A DNA stretch of 64,000 nt from Gemmatimonadota bacterium (GTDB lineage Bacteria; Gemmatimonadota; Gemmatimonadetes; Gemmatimonadales; Gemmatimonadaceae), in NCBI GenBank assembly GCA_025359135.1, contig JANYHJ010000003.1:1-64000 (forward strand). Direction: 5' to 3'. Positions within the stretch are counted from its first letter, which is position 1. Each line of letters begins with the position of its first letter. Position numbers and translations under genes: made by a program. Below the pieces are notes generated by a model, which made no database searches, was not told the DNA's origin, and was given only the letters and a program-made list of their open reading frames with translations. Of this stretch, positions 31,802 to 40,225 are shown piece after piece.

Positions 31802-33676
31802 CTAGCGACGCTGGAATTCGGGCGAGCCGATCGCCAGGGCGACGATCTGGGGAAGCCCGCTGAGGGGCGGTAACGCACGGAAGAGCTGCGCACCGGCGCG
31901 TCCAACGGGCCCTGCTGCCGGACGCGGCGGCGCAGTGCCATTCCGCATCGGCATCGGATCCGCGTTCACGCTCACGTTCGCGTTCGCGTTCATGACGGTC
32001 GTGTCGGCACGAGGCGCGGGCGCGGACGCCTGCTGCGCGGCCGCATCGCCCAGCGGATGCGCACCGGTGTTGAGGATCTCGCGCGTATCCGGTGACACAT
32101 CGCCGCCGAGCAGCTCGAGCACGACCCGATCGACCTGCGCCGCGCGTGGTGACTGCGCGATCTCGCGAGCGACGGCCCAGTTCGTGGTGCTGGCACCCGG
32201 CAACCGGTTGGCGCCGACGGCGAAACCGAAGTTGATGCGATTGAGGATCGCGCCGGTGTTCATCCAGTCACGCGCCTGGTCGGGCCAGCCGTTCGGCGCC
32301 ATGTGCCCCCAGAGCGGCTGGCCCAGCTGCGCCACCGCGGCCGCCGAACGCGGCGTCGTATCCACCGGCGCACCCATCGCACGCGCGGCGCTCACGACCA
32401 CCTCGAACGGCGTCTTGACCTTGGCGCGCCACGCCGTGCGTGCGAAGAACTCGGGACTCAACACGAGTGTGCGCACGACTTCGCGCAGGTCGCCATGGGT
32501 GCGGCGCCACGTCGTGATGGCACGCGCCACGAGCGCTTCGCTCGGGCTGTCACTGACGAGGCGCACGGCCAGCTTGCGCACGATGAAGCGCGCCGTGGCC
32601 GGGTGGTCGCTCACGATGTCGAGCACCTCTTCGCCGTCCTCGATGCCGCGTCCGGGTGGCAGCAGCTGGCCGAGCACCTGCTTGGCGTCCGCATCATGCA
32701 TGCCGGGCCGGAAGAGGAACGGTCCACCCTTGGCGGGTTGATCCACCGTCCACCCGGTGAAGGCGCGCGCCACGTTGATCACGTCCTGCTGCGTGTAGCC
32801 GCCGTCGACGCCGAGGGTGTGGAGCTCGAGCAGCTCGCGCCCGTAGTTCTCGTTGAGGCCCGCGCGCCGGCGCGGCGCGGGGCGCCCCAAGGCATTCGGC
32901 CGTGCGCGCATCTCGAGCTGCGTGAGGTGCGTGCTGTCGGCCATGCTCTGCGCGTTGTCGAGGTAGATCATCATCGCCGGACTGTGCGCCACCGCGCCCA
33001 GCAGGTCGCGGAAGCGTCCGAACACGTGCGGACGGATCACGTCGCGCTCGTAAGAGGCGAGATAGTGGCGCATGGTCGGACCCTTCTGGATGAACACGTT
33101 GAAGTGGTTCAGCCAGAACTCCGTCATGACCGCTTCGAGCTGCCGCTCGGTGCCGACCGCGCGCGCGACGCGCGATGCCTGCAACTGCGCGACCATCTGT
33201 CCCTGCGTGCGCTGCATCTCGCGGTAGCGCGCCGAATCGTCCATGGTGGGCACGTCACCGGCGCGCTGCATCTGTCGCGCGACGATGGCCGGCGGCGGAG
33301 AGCGTTCCATCAGCTCAGCGGGCGAGCCCGCCAACAGCGCAAAGGCGGCTTCCGTGCGTGCTGCGCTGGTGTCGGCCATCGACTCCGGCTGCAGCTGCTG
33401 CTCGATCCAGCGATCGACACCCACGGCCCGCACCGCGGCCACGTCACCTGGGCGCGGCCCGAAGGCGAGTCGGTTGAGCACCTGCAGCGCCTGCTGGTCC
33501 TCGGTGAGGTCGCGAGGGAGCGCGGCCACCGCTTCGACTTCGGGACTCGGAGCAAGCCGTGGTACGCCACCTGCGCCACCCGCACAGCCCGCAAGCGCCA
33601 CGCAGCACGCTGCCACGACGGCGGTCCTGCGACGTCGCACGACGAGGTGACTCACGATGGTCGAAGGGAAGTGCAT
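31802..33676 (-). CDS. DUF1800 lipoprotein
   Basis: This 624-residue secreted protein has a lipobox ALAGC at about residue 34 and the DUF1800 signature LNRLAFGPRPGDVAAVRAVG, ERDVIRPHVFGRFRDLLGAV, NENYGRELLELHTLGVDGGY and GWTVDQPAKGGPF. It contains a low-complexity insert rich in Asn, Ala and Val (ANANVSVNADPMPMRNG) near the C-terminus. It is paired with the DUF1501 gene, 11 bp downstream. The start at 33676 gives the signal peptide; longer frames upstream overlap the divergent gene's promoter. Confidence 0.88.
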   Translation of the reverse strand: MHFPSTIVSHLVVRRRRTAVVAACCVALAGCAGGAGGVPRLAPSPEVEAVAALPRDLTEDQQALQVLNRLAFGPRPGDVAAVRAVGVDRWIEQQLQPESMADTSAARTEAAFALLAGSPAELMERSPPPAIVARQMQRAGDVPTMDDSARYREMQRTQGQMVAQLQASRVARAVGTERQLEAVMTEFWLNHFNVFIQKGPTMRHYLASYERDVIRPHVFGRFRDLLGAVAHSPAMMIYLDNAQSMADSTHLTQLEMRARPNALGRPAPRRRAGLNENYGRELLELHTLGVDGGYTQQDVINVARAFTGWTVDQPAKGGPFLFRPGMHDADAKQVLGQLLPPGRGIEDGEEVLDIVSDHPATARFIVRKLAVRLVSDSPSEALVARAITTWRRTHGDLREVVRTLVLSPEFFARTAWRAKVKTPFEVVVSAARAMGAPVDTTPRSAAAVAQLGQPLWGHMAPNGWPDQARDWMNTGAILNRINFGFAVGANRLPGASTTNWAVAREIAQSPRAAQVDRVVLELLGGDVSPDTREILNTGAHPLGDAAAQQASAPAPRADTTVMNANANVSVNADPMPMRNGTAPPRPAAGPVGRAGAQLFRALPPLSGLPQIVALAIGSPEFQRR

Positions 33677-33807
33677 GATCACGCCAAGGGGACGAGGTGG
33701 CATCATCGACGTTAAGCCTGTGCCGCGGGTGTCTTCACTCGAATTGCACAAAGGAATGTCGCCGTCCCCCCTTGAGCGGTGACCTATCGCACGGATTGAT
33801 TCCACGC

Positions 33808-34236
33808 ATGACCGTGACACGCACTGATATCGCGCTGGCCTCCGGCATTACGGCGAGCGCCGCAACCCTTGGCTTGGTGATTGGACTGGGCCGATCGTCG
33901 GCCGACCCGTGGGTGGCGCTCGAAGCCGGGGGTCACCTCTGGATGGGCTCACCGGTGCGCGCGCTCTGGCCATACGTCGTCGTGGGCGCGACGCGTCACC
34001 TGCTGCTCGTCACACCGCTCGGCGCGCTCATGGCGTGGGCACCCGCGACTCGGCGCCATCCAGGATGGACAGCACTCGTCGTCGCCGCGTTGGCGGTGCT
34101 CGTGGCGCCGGTCCTGCCCGACCTGCTTCGCCCGTTGGCCTTGGATCTCGCACCGGCAGAGCGTGTGGTGGCCTGGCTCGTGCTGGCCGGCGGCCTGGCG
34201 CTCGGCGCTCGGTTGACCCCCGAGCAGACGACGTAA
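33808..34236 (+). CDS. Small hypothetical membrane protein
   Basis: The 142-residue protein has about four hydrophobic segments (12-26, 50-75, 88-105, 118-135) and short polar loops with no recognised motif. I choose ATG 33808, which follows the sequence GGATTGATTCC. It is divergent from the DUF1800 gene and precedes a hairpin (34249-34265) and a small soluble gene. No function can be suggested. Confidence 0.6.
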   Translation: MTVTRTDIALASGITASAATLGLVIGLGRSSADPWVALEAGGHLWMGSPVRALWPYVVVGATRHLLLVTPLGALMAWAPATRRHPGWTALVVAALAVLVAPVLPDLLRPLALDLAPAERVVAWLVLAGGLALGARLTPEQTT

Positions 34237-34248
34237 CCGTGCCGGTCT

Positions 34249-34265
34249 CCCGACGTGAAGTCGGG
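34249..34265 (+). terminator. Small hairpin after the membrane protein gene
   Basis: CCCGAC and GTCGGG form a 6-bp stem with a 5-base loop, 13 bp after the stop codon. There is no clear T-run, so it is a weak terminator candidate. Confidence 0.35.
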
Positions 34266-34321
34266 CGGAGCACTCTTGACGCCTTGCGGGTCCGGAGCGA
34301 GCATCGAGCGGAGGAGACCAC

Positions 34322-34588
34322 ATGCCCAGACCCAGCGTCGTACAACCGCAGCCTCGCCCCAGTCAGGGCGACCGGGTCGTGTCCGATGACGCGGGTTACC
34401 TGTGGAGCGCGACCCTGGTCGAGGATCAGGGCGAGGTGTTGGTGATCTTCAGTTGCATCACCGACGCTCGACGCTCCGGCCGCATCTCGTGCCTCGCCGC
34501 CGATCCCGGCATTCCATTCGCCGACCTCCCCGACGAGACCCTGCGCGACTGGCTCCGTCACGCGCCGCCGATCGGGCGGCTTCAATGA
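34322..34588 (+). CDS. Small hypothetical soluble protein
   Basis: This 88-residue protein has GDRVVSDDAGYLWSATLVED followed by beta-strand-like VLVIFSCITDARRSGRIS and a short helix DLPDETLRDWLRHAPP. No family was recognised. It is preceded by a purine-rich GGAGGAGACC site and lies 25 bp upstream of the EF-G-like gene, so it is probably in the same operon. Confidence 0.6.
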   Translation: MPRPSVVQPQPRPSQGDRVVSDDAGYLWSATLVEDQGEVLVIFSCITDARRSGRISCLAADPGIPFADLPDETLRDWLRHAPPIGRLQ

Positions 34589-34613
34589 CCCGCGGGGAGC
34601 GGGAGGAGGTGGC

Positions 34614-36719
34614 ATGCGCGAGTATGGCTCGAAGGAGATTCGCAACGTGGCTGTAGTGGGACACGGCGCGAGTGGCAAGACCACCCTGGTGGATGCCCTC
34701 GCGTTCGTGTCCGGAGCCAGCAAGCGACACGGCAATATCAGCGATGGGACGGCGTTGACCGACTATGCGCCGGAAGAGATCGAGCATCAGTACTCCATCA
34801 ACCTTGGCTGCGCACACGCCGAGTGGATGGACTCCAAGATCAACCTGCTCGACACGCCGGGCTTCCTCGATTTCCAGGGCGACACCATCGCGGGACTGAC
34901 CGCGGCAGACGGTGCGCTCCTCTGCATCAGCGCCGCAGCCGGGGTGGAGGTCGGCGCCGAGAAGATGTTCCGCGCCGCAGTCGCGCGCCACGATCCGGTG
35001 CTCTTCGTCGTGACGATGCTCGACAAGGATCATGCGAGCTTCGAGCGCACCTTCGAGCAGATCAAGGAGCGGCTCACGACGCGCGTGATCCCGGTCGAGG
35101 TGCCGCTGGGCGAGGGCCCCGCGTTTCACGGACTGCTCAACCTCTTCGAGAAGACGGCCCGCACCTTCGTGAAGGGCACGAAGAGCGGCGAGTACATCGA
35201 GGGCGCGGTGCCCGCCGACGCGCAGGCCACCTTCGACCGCTACTACGGCGAGCTGATCGAGACGATCGCCGCCGGCGACGACTCGTTGCTCGAGCGCTAC
35301 CTCGAGGGCGCGGAGCTCTCGCGCGAGGAAGCGATGGCGGCGATGAAGGAGGCGATGAAGCGCGGCGAGGTCTTCCCGCTCTTCTGCTGCGCGGCCGGCC
35401 TCACCTACGGCACGCGCGAGCTCCTCACCAAGATCGTCGAGCTCATGCCCACGGCGTACGAGATGGAGGAGCTGCACGCCTTCACCGGCGCCGAGGGCAA
35501 CAAGACCGTCGAGATCCACGCGCAGCCCGACGCACCGCTCACGGCGCTCGTCTTCAAGACGGTGGCCGAGCCGCACGTGGGCGACGTGTCGTACTTCCGC
35601 GTCTTCTCCGGCACGGTGGCCTCGGGCCAGGAGGTCTACAACGCGACGCGCGACCACGTCGAGAAGATGGGTCACCTGGCGGTGCCTCAGGGACGCGAGC
35701 GCATCGAGGTGCCGCGACTGCAGCCGGGCGACATCGGCTGCGTGGCCAAGCTGCGCAACACGCACACCAACGACACGCTCTCGACGCGCGACCACCCGGT
35801 GCGCTTGCCCGGCATCGAGTTCCCCGAGCCGGTGGTGCACTTCGCGGTGCACGCGGCCACGCGAGCCGACGAGGACAAGCTGCAGGCGGGGCTCCACCGG
35901 TTGCACGACGAGGACCCGACCTTCGAGATGCACTACAACAACGAGACCCACGAGACGATCGTCGCCGGCATGGGAGAGCGACACCTCGAGGTCTCGATGG
36001 GGCGCCTGACGCGGAAGTTCGGCGTGCTCGCGGAGCTGACGCCGCCGCGCATCGCGTACCGCGAGACGATCACCGCCACCGCGAGCGGGCAGGGCCGGCA
36101 CAAGAAGCAGAGCGGCGGTCGCGGACAGTTCGGCGACTGCTGGGTGCGCCTCTCACCTCGCTCGCGGGGCGCCGGCTATCGGTTCGACAATGCCATCGTC
36201 GGCGGCTCGATTCCCGGCAAGTTCATTCCGGCCGTGGACCGGGGCGTGCAGGAAGCGTCGGTTCGCGGCGTGCTCGCCGGCTATCCGATGGTCGACTTCG
36301 CCTGCGAGTGCTACGACGGATCGTCGCACTCGGTGGACTCGAACGAAATGTCGTTCAAGATGTCGGGGATCCTCGCCTTCAAGAACGTGGCGCCGCAGTG
36401 CCGCCCCGTGGTGCTCGAGCCGGTGGATCACGTGGTCGTCACGACGCCGGACCAGTACCTCGGTGACGTGCTCGTCGACCTCTCGGGTCGTCGCGGTGGA
36501 ATCGTGGGCACCGAGCCGGCCGCGGAGGGGCTGGGCACGTGCATCCGGGCGGTCGTCCCGCATGCGGAGCTCCACCTGTACGCCACGCACCTCTCGTCGC
36601 TGACGCACGGTCGCGGCACGCTCTCGCGACGGTTCGAGGGCTACGAGCTGATGCCGACGGAAGCCGCGCAGAAGCTCATCGCGACGTCGAAGCGTGCGGA
36701 GGAACCCGTCGAGGCGTGA
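34614..36719 (+). CDS. EF-G-like translational GTPase (EF-G2 type) with atypical G motifs
   Basis: This 701-residue protein has the full five-domain EF-G layout. G1 is GHGASGKTT at 16-24. G3 reads DTPGF at 80-84, where canonical EF-G has DTPGH with the catalytic histidine. G4 reads TMLD at 134-137 in place of NKxD. Domain II (about 290-390), domain III, domain IV with KKQSGGRGQFGDCWVRL, and domain V with RRGGIVGTEPAAEGLG are complete. EF-G2 paralogues are known to differ at the G3 histidine, but loss of the G4 Asn-Lys is unusual. It overlaps the downstream kinase gene by 4 bp (GTGA). A non-canonical ribosome-linked function is likely. Confidence 0.88.
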   Translation: MREYGSKEIRNVAVVGHGASGKTTLVDALAFVSGASKRHGNISDGTALTDYAPEEIEHQYSINLGCAHAEWMDSKINLLDTPGFLDFQGDTIAGLTAADGALLCISAAAGVEVGAEKMFRAAVARHDPVLFVVTMLDKDHASFERTFEQIKERLTTRVIPVEVPLGEGPAFHGLLNLFEKTARTFVKGTKSGEYIEGAVPADAQATFDRYYGELIETIAAGDDSLLERYLEGAELSREEAMAAMKEAMKRGEVFPLFCCAAGLTYGTRELLTKIVELMPTAYEMEELHAFTGAEGNKTVEIHAQPDAPLTALVFKTVAEPHVGDVSYFRVFSGTVASGQEVYNATRDHVEKMGHLAVPQGRERIEVPRLQPGDIGCVAKLRNTHTNDTLSTRDHPVRLPGIEFPEPVVHFAVHAATRADEDKLQAGLHRLHDEDPTFEMHYNNETHETIVAGMGERHLEVSMGRLTRKFGVLAELTPPRIAYRETITATASGQGRHKKQSGGRGQFGDCWVRLSPRSRGAGYRFDNAIVGGSIPGKFIPAVDRGVQEASVRGVLAGYPMVDFACECYDGSSHSVDSNEMSFKMSGILAFKNVAPQCRPVVLEPVDHVVVTTPDQYLGDVLVDLSGRRGGIVGTEPAAEGLGTCIRAVVPHAELHLYATHLSSLTHGRGTLSRRFEGYELMPTEAAQKLIATSKRAEEPVEA

Positions 36720-39160
36720 GTCCCGCGTCGGAGAGGCCGGATGCAGTCCCGCCGCCGGTGACCGTCAAGGTTCCGGCGGCCTTCGCGCCGGTATTCGAGG
36801 CGGCGGAAGCGTTCGTGGCGCAGTATTTCGCCGATCGCGTGGAAGATCCCGCGCACGGCACGCTCTCGATATCCGGTGAGCGCTACATCCTCGTGCGCGC
36901 CGCGTCGATGTCGGTCGAGTTCTTCGACCTCGTGCGTTCCCTCTACGCCGATCGTGGCCCCGACGAAGCCGCGGGCGTCGCGTCCAACCTGCTGTACGAC
37001 GTCGCGCACGCGATCGGGAAGGCCGATGCGCGCGCCTTCCATGCGCGCACGGGTGTCCACGATCCGATCGCGCGACTCTCCGCCGGACCGGTGCACTTCT
37101 CGTACAGCGGCTGGGCGTTCGTGGACATCGACGCCCAGTCGTCGCCGTCACCGGACGAGCAGTACCTGCTGGTCTACGACCATCCGTACGCCTTCGAGTC
37201 CGACGCCTGGCTGCGGCAGGGACGACTGAGCGACTTTCCCGTCTGCGTGATGAACGCGGGGTATTCGTCGGGATGGTGTTCGGAGAGCTTCGGCCTCGAC
37301 CTCGTGTCAGCCGAGATCACCTGCCGCGCGCGTGGCGACGAGCGCTGCCGCTTCGTGATGGCGCCGACGACGCGCATCGAGGCGCGCGTGGCGGAGGTGT
37401 TGGCCCACACCCCCGACGCGATGGCACCCGTGGCGATTCCGGCCTTCTTCCGTCGCAAGCACACCGAAGAAGAGCTGCGTCGCGCGAACGAGGCGCTCGA
37501 ACAGCGCGTGCGCGACCGCACCGAGGCGCTGCAGCGCGCCAACGCCGAGCTCGCGGCGCAAGTCGATGCGCGCACGCGCTCCGAGGCAGCGGTGGCCGAG
37601 CGCGAGCGTCGCATGGAGCAGTCGCTGCAATCGGTCAAGGCGGGCGCGTGGCACTGGGACCTCGAGCGCGACGTCGTGGATTTCAGCGCCTCGTTCGCTC
37701 CGCTCGTGTCGCTCAAGTCGCCCGCGGCGGGGGCCGCCGTGCGCGCCAGCATCCTCGGTCGCCTGCACCCCGACGATCGCGCGCAATTCCTGCGCGAGGG
37801 TTCGCGGCTCGCCGCGCGGGTGGGCGAAGTGCAACGCGAAGTGCGCGTGCGATGGCACGAGACCGACAGCGAGTGGCGCTGGGTCTCGGTGCAGGCCAAG
37901 TTCGAGCCTGGTGATGACGGTCGTCCGGTGCGCGCACTCGGTGTCGTGGTGGATATCACCGACCGGATGGCTGCGGCGGCGGAGCGCGAAGAGCTCGAGC
38001 GGAGCATGGCGCAGGCGCAGAAGCTCGAGTCGCTCGGCGTGCTGGCCGGCGGCATCGCGCACGACTTCAACAACCTGCTCGTCGGCATCCTCGGCAACGC
38101 CGAGCTCGCACAGGCGGAACTGCCGGAGGGGAGCGAGGCGGGCGATCTCGTGCGGCAGATCGAGCACGCGGCCACGCGCGCGGCGGATCTGACGCGCCAG
38201 ATGCTCGCCTATGCCGGCCGCGCGCGCTTCGTCGTCGAGCCCATCGACATCAACCGCATGATCTCCGACGTCATCGACCTCGTGTCGGCGGCGATCTCGA
38301 AGAAGGCGACGCTCCAGTTCGATTTCGCCGACGCCCTCTCGCTGATCGACGCTGATCCGACGCAGCTGCGACAGGTGCTGATGAACCTGCTGGTGAACGC
38401 GAGCGACGCCCTCGAGGATGGCGCCGGCACGATCTCGGTGGCGACGCGTCCGGTGAGCGCCGATCGGGCGCTGCTGCGCTCGCTCGTGCTCGGCGCGGAC
38501 CTGCCCGAGGGCTCGTACGTGCGGCTCGTGGTGCGCGATACCGGCGGCGGGATGTCGAGCGAAACGATGGCGCGCGTCTTCGAGCCCTTCTTTTCCACCA
38601 AGTTCGCGGGACGCGGCCTCGGTCTCGCGGCGGTGCTCGGCATCATGCGCTCGCACAAGGGCGCGATCGGCCTCGACAGCGAGCCCGGGCGGGGCACGAC
38701 GTTCACGCTGCTCTTTCCGGCGTCGCAGCGGAGTCGCGCCGACGCGTTCCTGACGCCCCACGCCGGCACGCCATTGGCCGTGGCGGGGAAGGGTGGCACG
38801 GTGCTCGTCGTGGACGATGACGAGACGGTGCGAGAAGTGGCGCACCAGATCCTCAAGCGCGCCGGCTTTCGCGTGCTGCGGGCGGCCGATGGACAGGCCG
38901 CGCTGCAGATCATGCGGACGGAGCCGCAGGTGGATCTCGTGCTGCTCGACGCCTCGATGCCGGTCATGAGCGGACCGGAAACCATTGCGGCGTTGCGTCA
39001 GTCCGGCTGGCCGGGCCCCGTGGTGGTCATGAGTGGGCACGCGATGGAGGAAGCCGTTGCGCTTTTCGCGACGTGGGGCGCGAACGGCTTCGTGCACAAG
39101 CCGTTCCGCCGTGCCGAACTCGTGGGCACCGTGCTGGCGCGCATTTCAGCGCCCGCGTAA
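36716..39160 (+). CDS. Hybrid sensor histidine kinase with V4R and PAS input domains
   Basis: The 814-residue soluble protein starts from GTG overlapping the EF-G-like gene. Residues about 20-215 form an aromatic-activator/4-vinyl-reductase (V4R) sensor with GYSSGWCSESFGLDLVSAEI and CRARGDERCRFVMAP; cysteines there could bind metal. A coiled coil (about 245-295), a PAS domain (about 300-425), HisKA with ESLGVLAGGIAHDFNNLL (His at about 449), HATPase (NLLVNASDALEDG, DTGGGMSSETMARVFEPFFS) and a C-terminal receiver with VLLDASMPVMSG (Asp at about 745) follow. V4R domains bind small hydrophobic molecules in related regulators; the ligand is unknown. A terminator lies downstream. Confidence 0.9.
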   Translation: MSPASERPDAVPPPVTVKVPAAFAPVFEAAEAFVAQYFADRVEDPAHGTLSISGERYILVRAASMSVEFFDLVRSLYADRGPDEAAGVASNLLYDVAHAIGKADARAFHARTGVHDPIARLSAGPVHFSYSGWAFVDIDAQSSPSPDEQYLLVYDHPYAFESDAWLRQGRLSDFPVCVMNAGYSSGWCSESFGLDLVSAEITCRARGDERCRFVMAPTTRIEARVAEVLAHTPDAMAPVAIPAFFRRKHTEEELRRANEALEQRVRDRTEALQRANAELAAQVDARTRSEAAVAERERRMEQSLQSVKAGAWHWDLERDVVDFSASFAPLVSLKSPAAGAAVRASILGRLHPDDRAQFLREGSRLAARVGEVQREVRVRWHETDSEWRWVSVQAKFEPGDDGRPVRALGVVVDITDRMAAAAEREELERSMAQAQKLESLGVLAGGIAHDFNNLLVGILGNAELAQAELPEGSEAGDLVRQIEHAATRAADLTRQMLAYAGRARFVVEPIDINRMISDVIDLVSAAISKKATLQFDFADALSLIDADPTQLRQVLMNLLVNASDALEDGAGTISVATRPVSADRALLRSLVLGADLPEGSYVRLVVRDTGGGMSSETMARVFEPFFSTKFAGRGLGLAAVLGIMRSHKGAIGLDSEPGRGTTFTLLFPASQRSRADAFLTPHAGTPLAVAGKGGTVLVVDDDETVREVAHQILKRAGFRVLRAADGQAALQIMRTEPQVDLVLLDASMPVMSGPETIAALRQSGWPGPVVVMSGHAMEEAVALFATWGANGFVHKPFRRAELVGTVLARISAPA

Positions 39161-39431
39161 ACGAGGCGCTAAGACGGTGTGAAGTCCAGCGCCACGGGCG
39201 CCGATACCAGCCTCAGGACGCGAGTTCGGGAGCTTCGCCTAACGATTTGGCGAGTCGTGCGTATCCATGAGTGGAGAGGCTGGAACCTGCAGAATCGACC
39301 GCGGGTATCACGCCTTGCAGGACTCCCCAGGGGTGGGGACGCACGGAGGGTGTCGGCAGAATATCGCCGCACCCTCCGTGTGCTTTTCAGGTCACTCGCC
39401 TGCAGACGCAGCGGCGGCGCCCAATCCCGCT
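39161..39431. other. 271-bp gap between kinase and thyX ends
   Basis: This is a convergent intergenic region holding a good terminator hairpin at 39342-39387. I looked for tRNA-like cloverleafs and coding frames; short open frames on both strands lack start signals. Nothing else is recognised. Confidence 0.55.
39342..39387 (+). terminator. Rho-independent terminator after the hybrid kinase
   Basis: CACGGAGGGTG (39342-39352) pairs with CACCCTCCGTG (39370-39380) in a perfect 11-bp stem, followed closely by TTTT on the plus strand. It should end the EF-G-like/kinase transcript; the stem also works from the opposite strand for thyX. Confidence 0.8.
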
Positions 39432-40181
39432 TCAGACCTTGTGGAACGAGATCCGCGCTGCCTCACGACGATCGTTCGACTGATAGATCTCGAAGTCGGA
39501 GAAGAAAGCCGGGGCTTCGGCCTGCAGCAGGCGCAGCGTGGCCACGGCACAGCGGCGGATTTCGAGTTCCGCTGCCTCGCTCGACCGCAGTTCGAGCATC
39601 GTGCGCCAGGCACGGGCGTTGCCGGTGACGACGATCTTGGTTTCCGTCGAGTTGGGCAGGACGCCACGCGCGGCCTCGCGGGCCATCTTGCGGCGGTGGA
39701 CCTTGTCGTCGACCCACGAGTAGCGCGCCATCAACTGATCGACGAGCGCGACGTAGGCCGCCTGCGCACCCGTCACCTGCGCCTTCCACGCCGTCTCGAG
39801 CGCGTCGTCGCCGATCATGGCCGGCGGCACCACGAACTCCGCCTGTGATTCGTCGACGTAGCGCTGCGAGAGCTGCGAATACGCGAAGCCGGCGCGATGA
39901 CGCACCAGCTCGTGCGTGAGCGAGCGACTGACCCCTTCGAGCAGCAACGAGTAGTTGGCGTGCTCGAGCACCGAGCCATGTCCCTGCTTCTTGATGTTCT
40001 CGAGGTAATCGCGCGTGGTGCGGCTGGCAGGGTTCTTCTGGCTCATGTAGCAGAGCCGTCCCGCGAACTCCGCCAGTCGCTCGCCATCGGTGCTCTCACC
40101 GATCCACTGCACGGGGAGGTGCGCAGGTTCCGCAAAGAGCGGGCGCGACAGGACGGTGATGCGGGGCTCGGTATGAAACAC
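39432..40181 (-). CDS. thyX: Flavin-dependent thymidylate synthase
   Basis: ThyX makes dTMP from dUMP with methylene-tetrahydrofolate and FAD, replacing ThyA. The 249-residue protein has the signature RHRAGFAYSQLSQRY near residue 105, preceded by GHGSVLEHANYSLLLEGVSR and followed by KMAREAARGVLPNSTETKIV and ARAWRTMLELRSSEAAELEI. The only plausible initiation codon in frame before the conserved start is GTG 40181; upstream residues are arginine-rich and unlike the family. It is separated by 44 bp from the flavin oxidase gene upstream. Confidence 0.93.
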   Translation of the reverse strand: MFHTEPRITVLSRPLFAEPAHLPVQWIGESTDGERLAEFAGRLCYMSQKNPASRTTRDYLENIKKQGHGSVLEHANYSLLLEGVSRSLTHELVRHRAGFAYSQLSQRYVDESQAEFVVPPAMIGDDALETAWKAQVTGAQAAYVALVDQLMARYSWVDDKVHRRKMAREAARGVLPNSTETKIVVTGNARAWRTMLELRSSEAAELEIRRCAVATLRLLQAEAPAFFSDFEIYQSNDRREAARISFHKV

Positions 40182-40225
40182 GATGCTCGGATGGGGGAAG
40201 GCGGACGCGATGCGCCGCCGGGAAA

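Noticed and set aside
39161-39431. Possible tRNA or small RNA between kinase and thyX
   Set aside because: I found no cloverleaf with a conserved T-loop; only a terminator hairpin is convincing.
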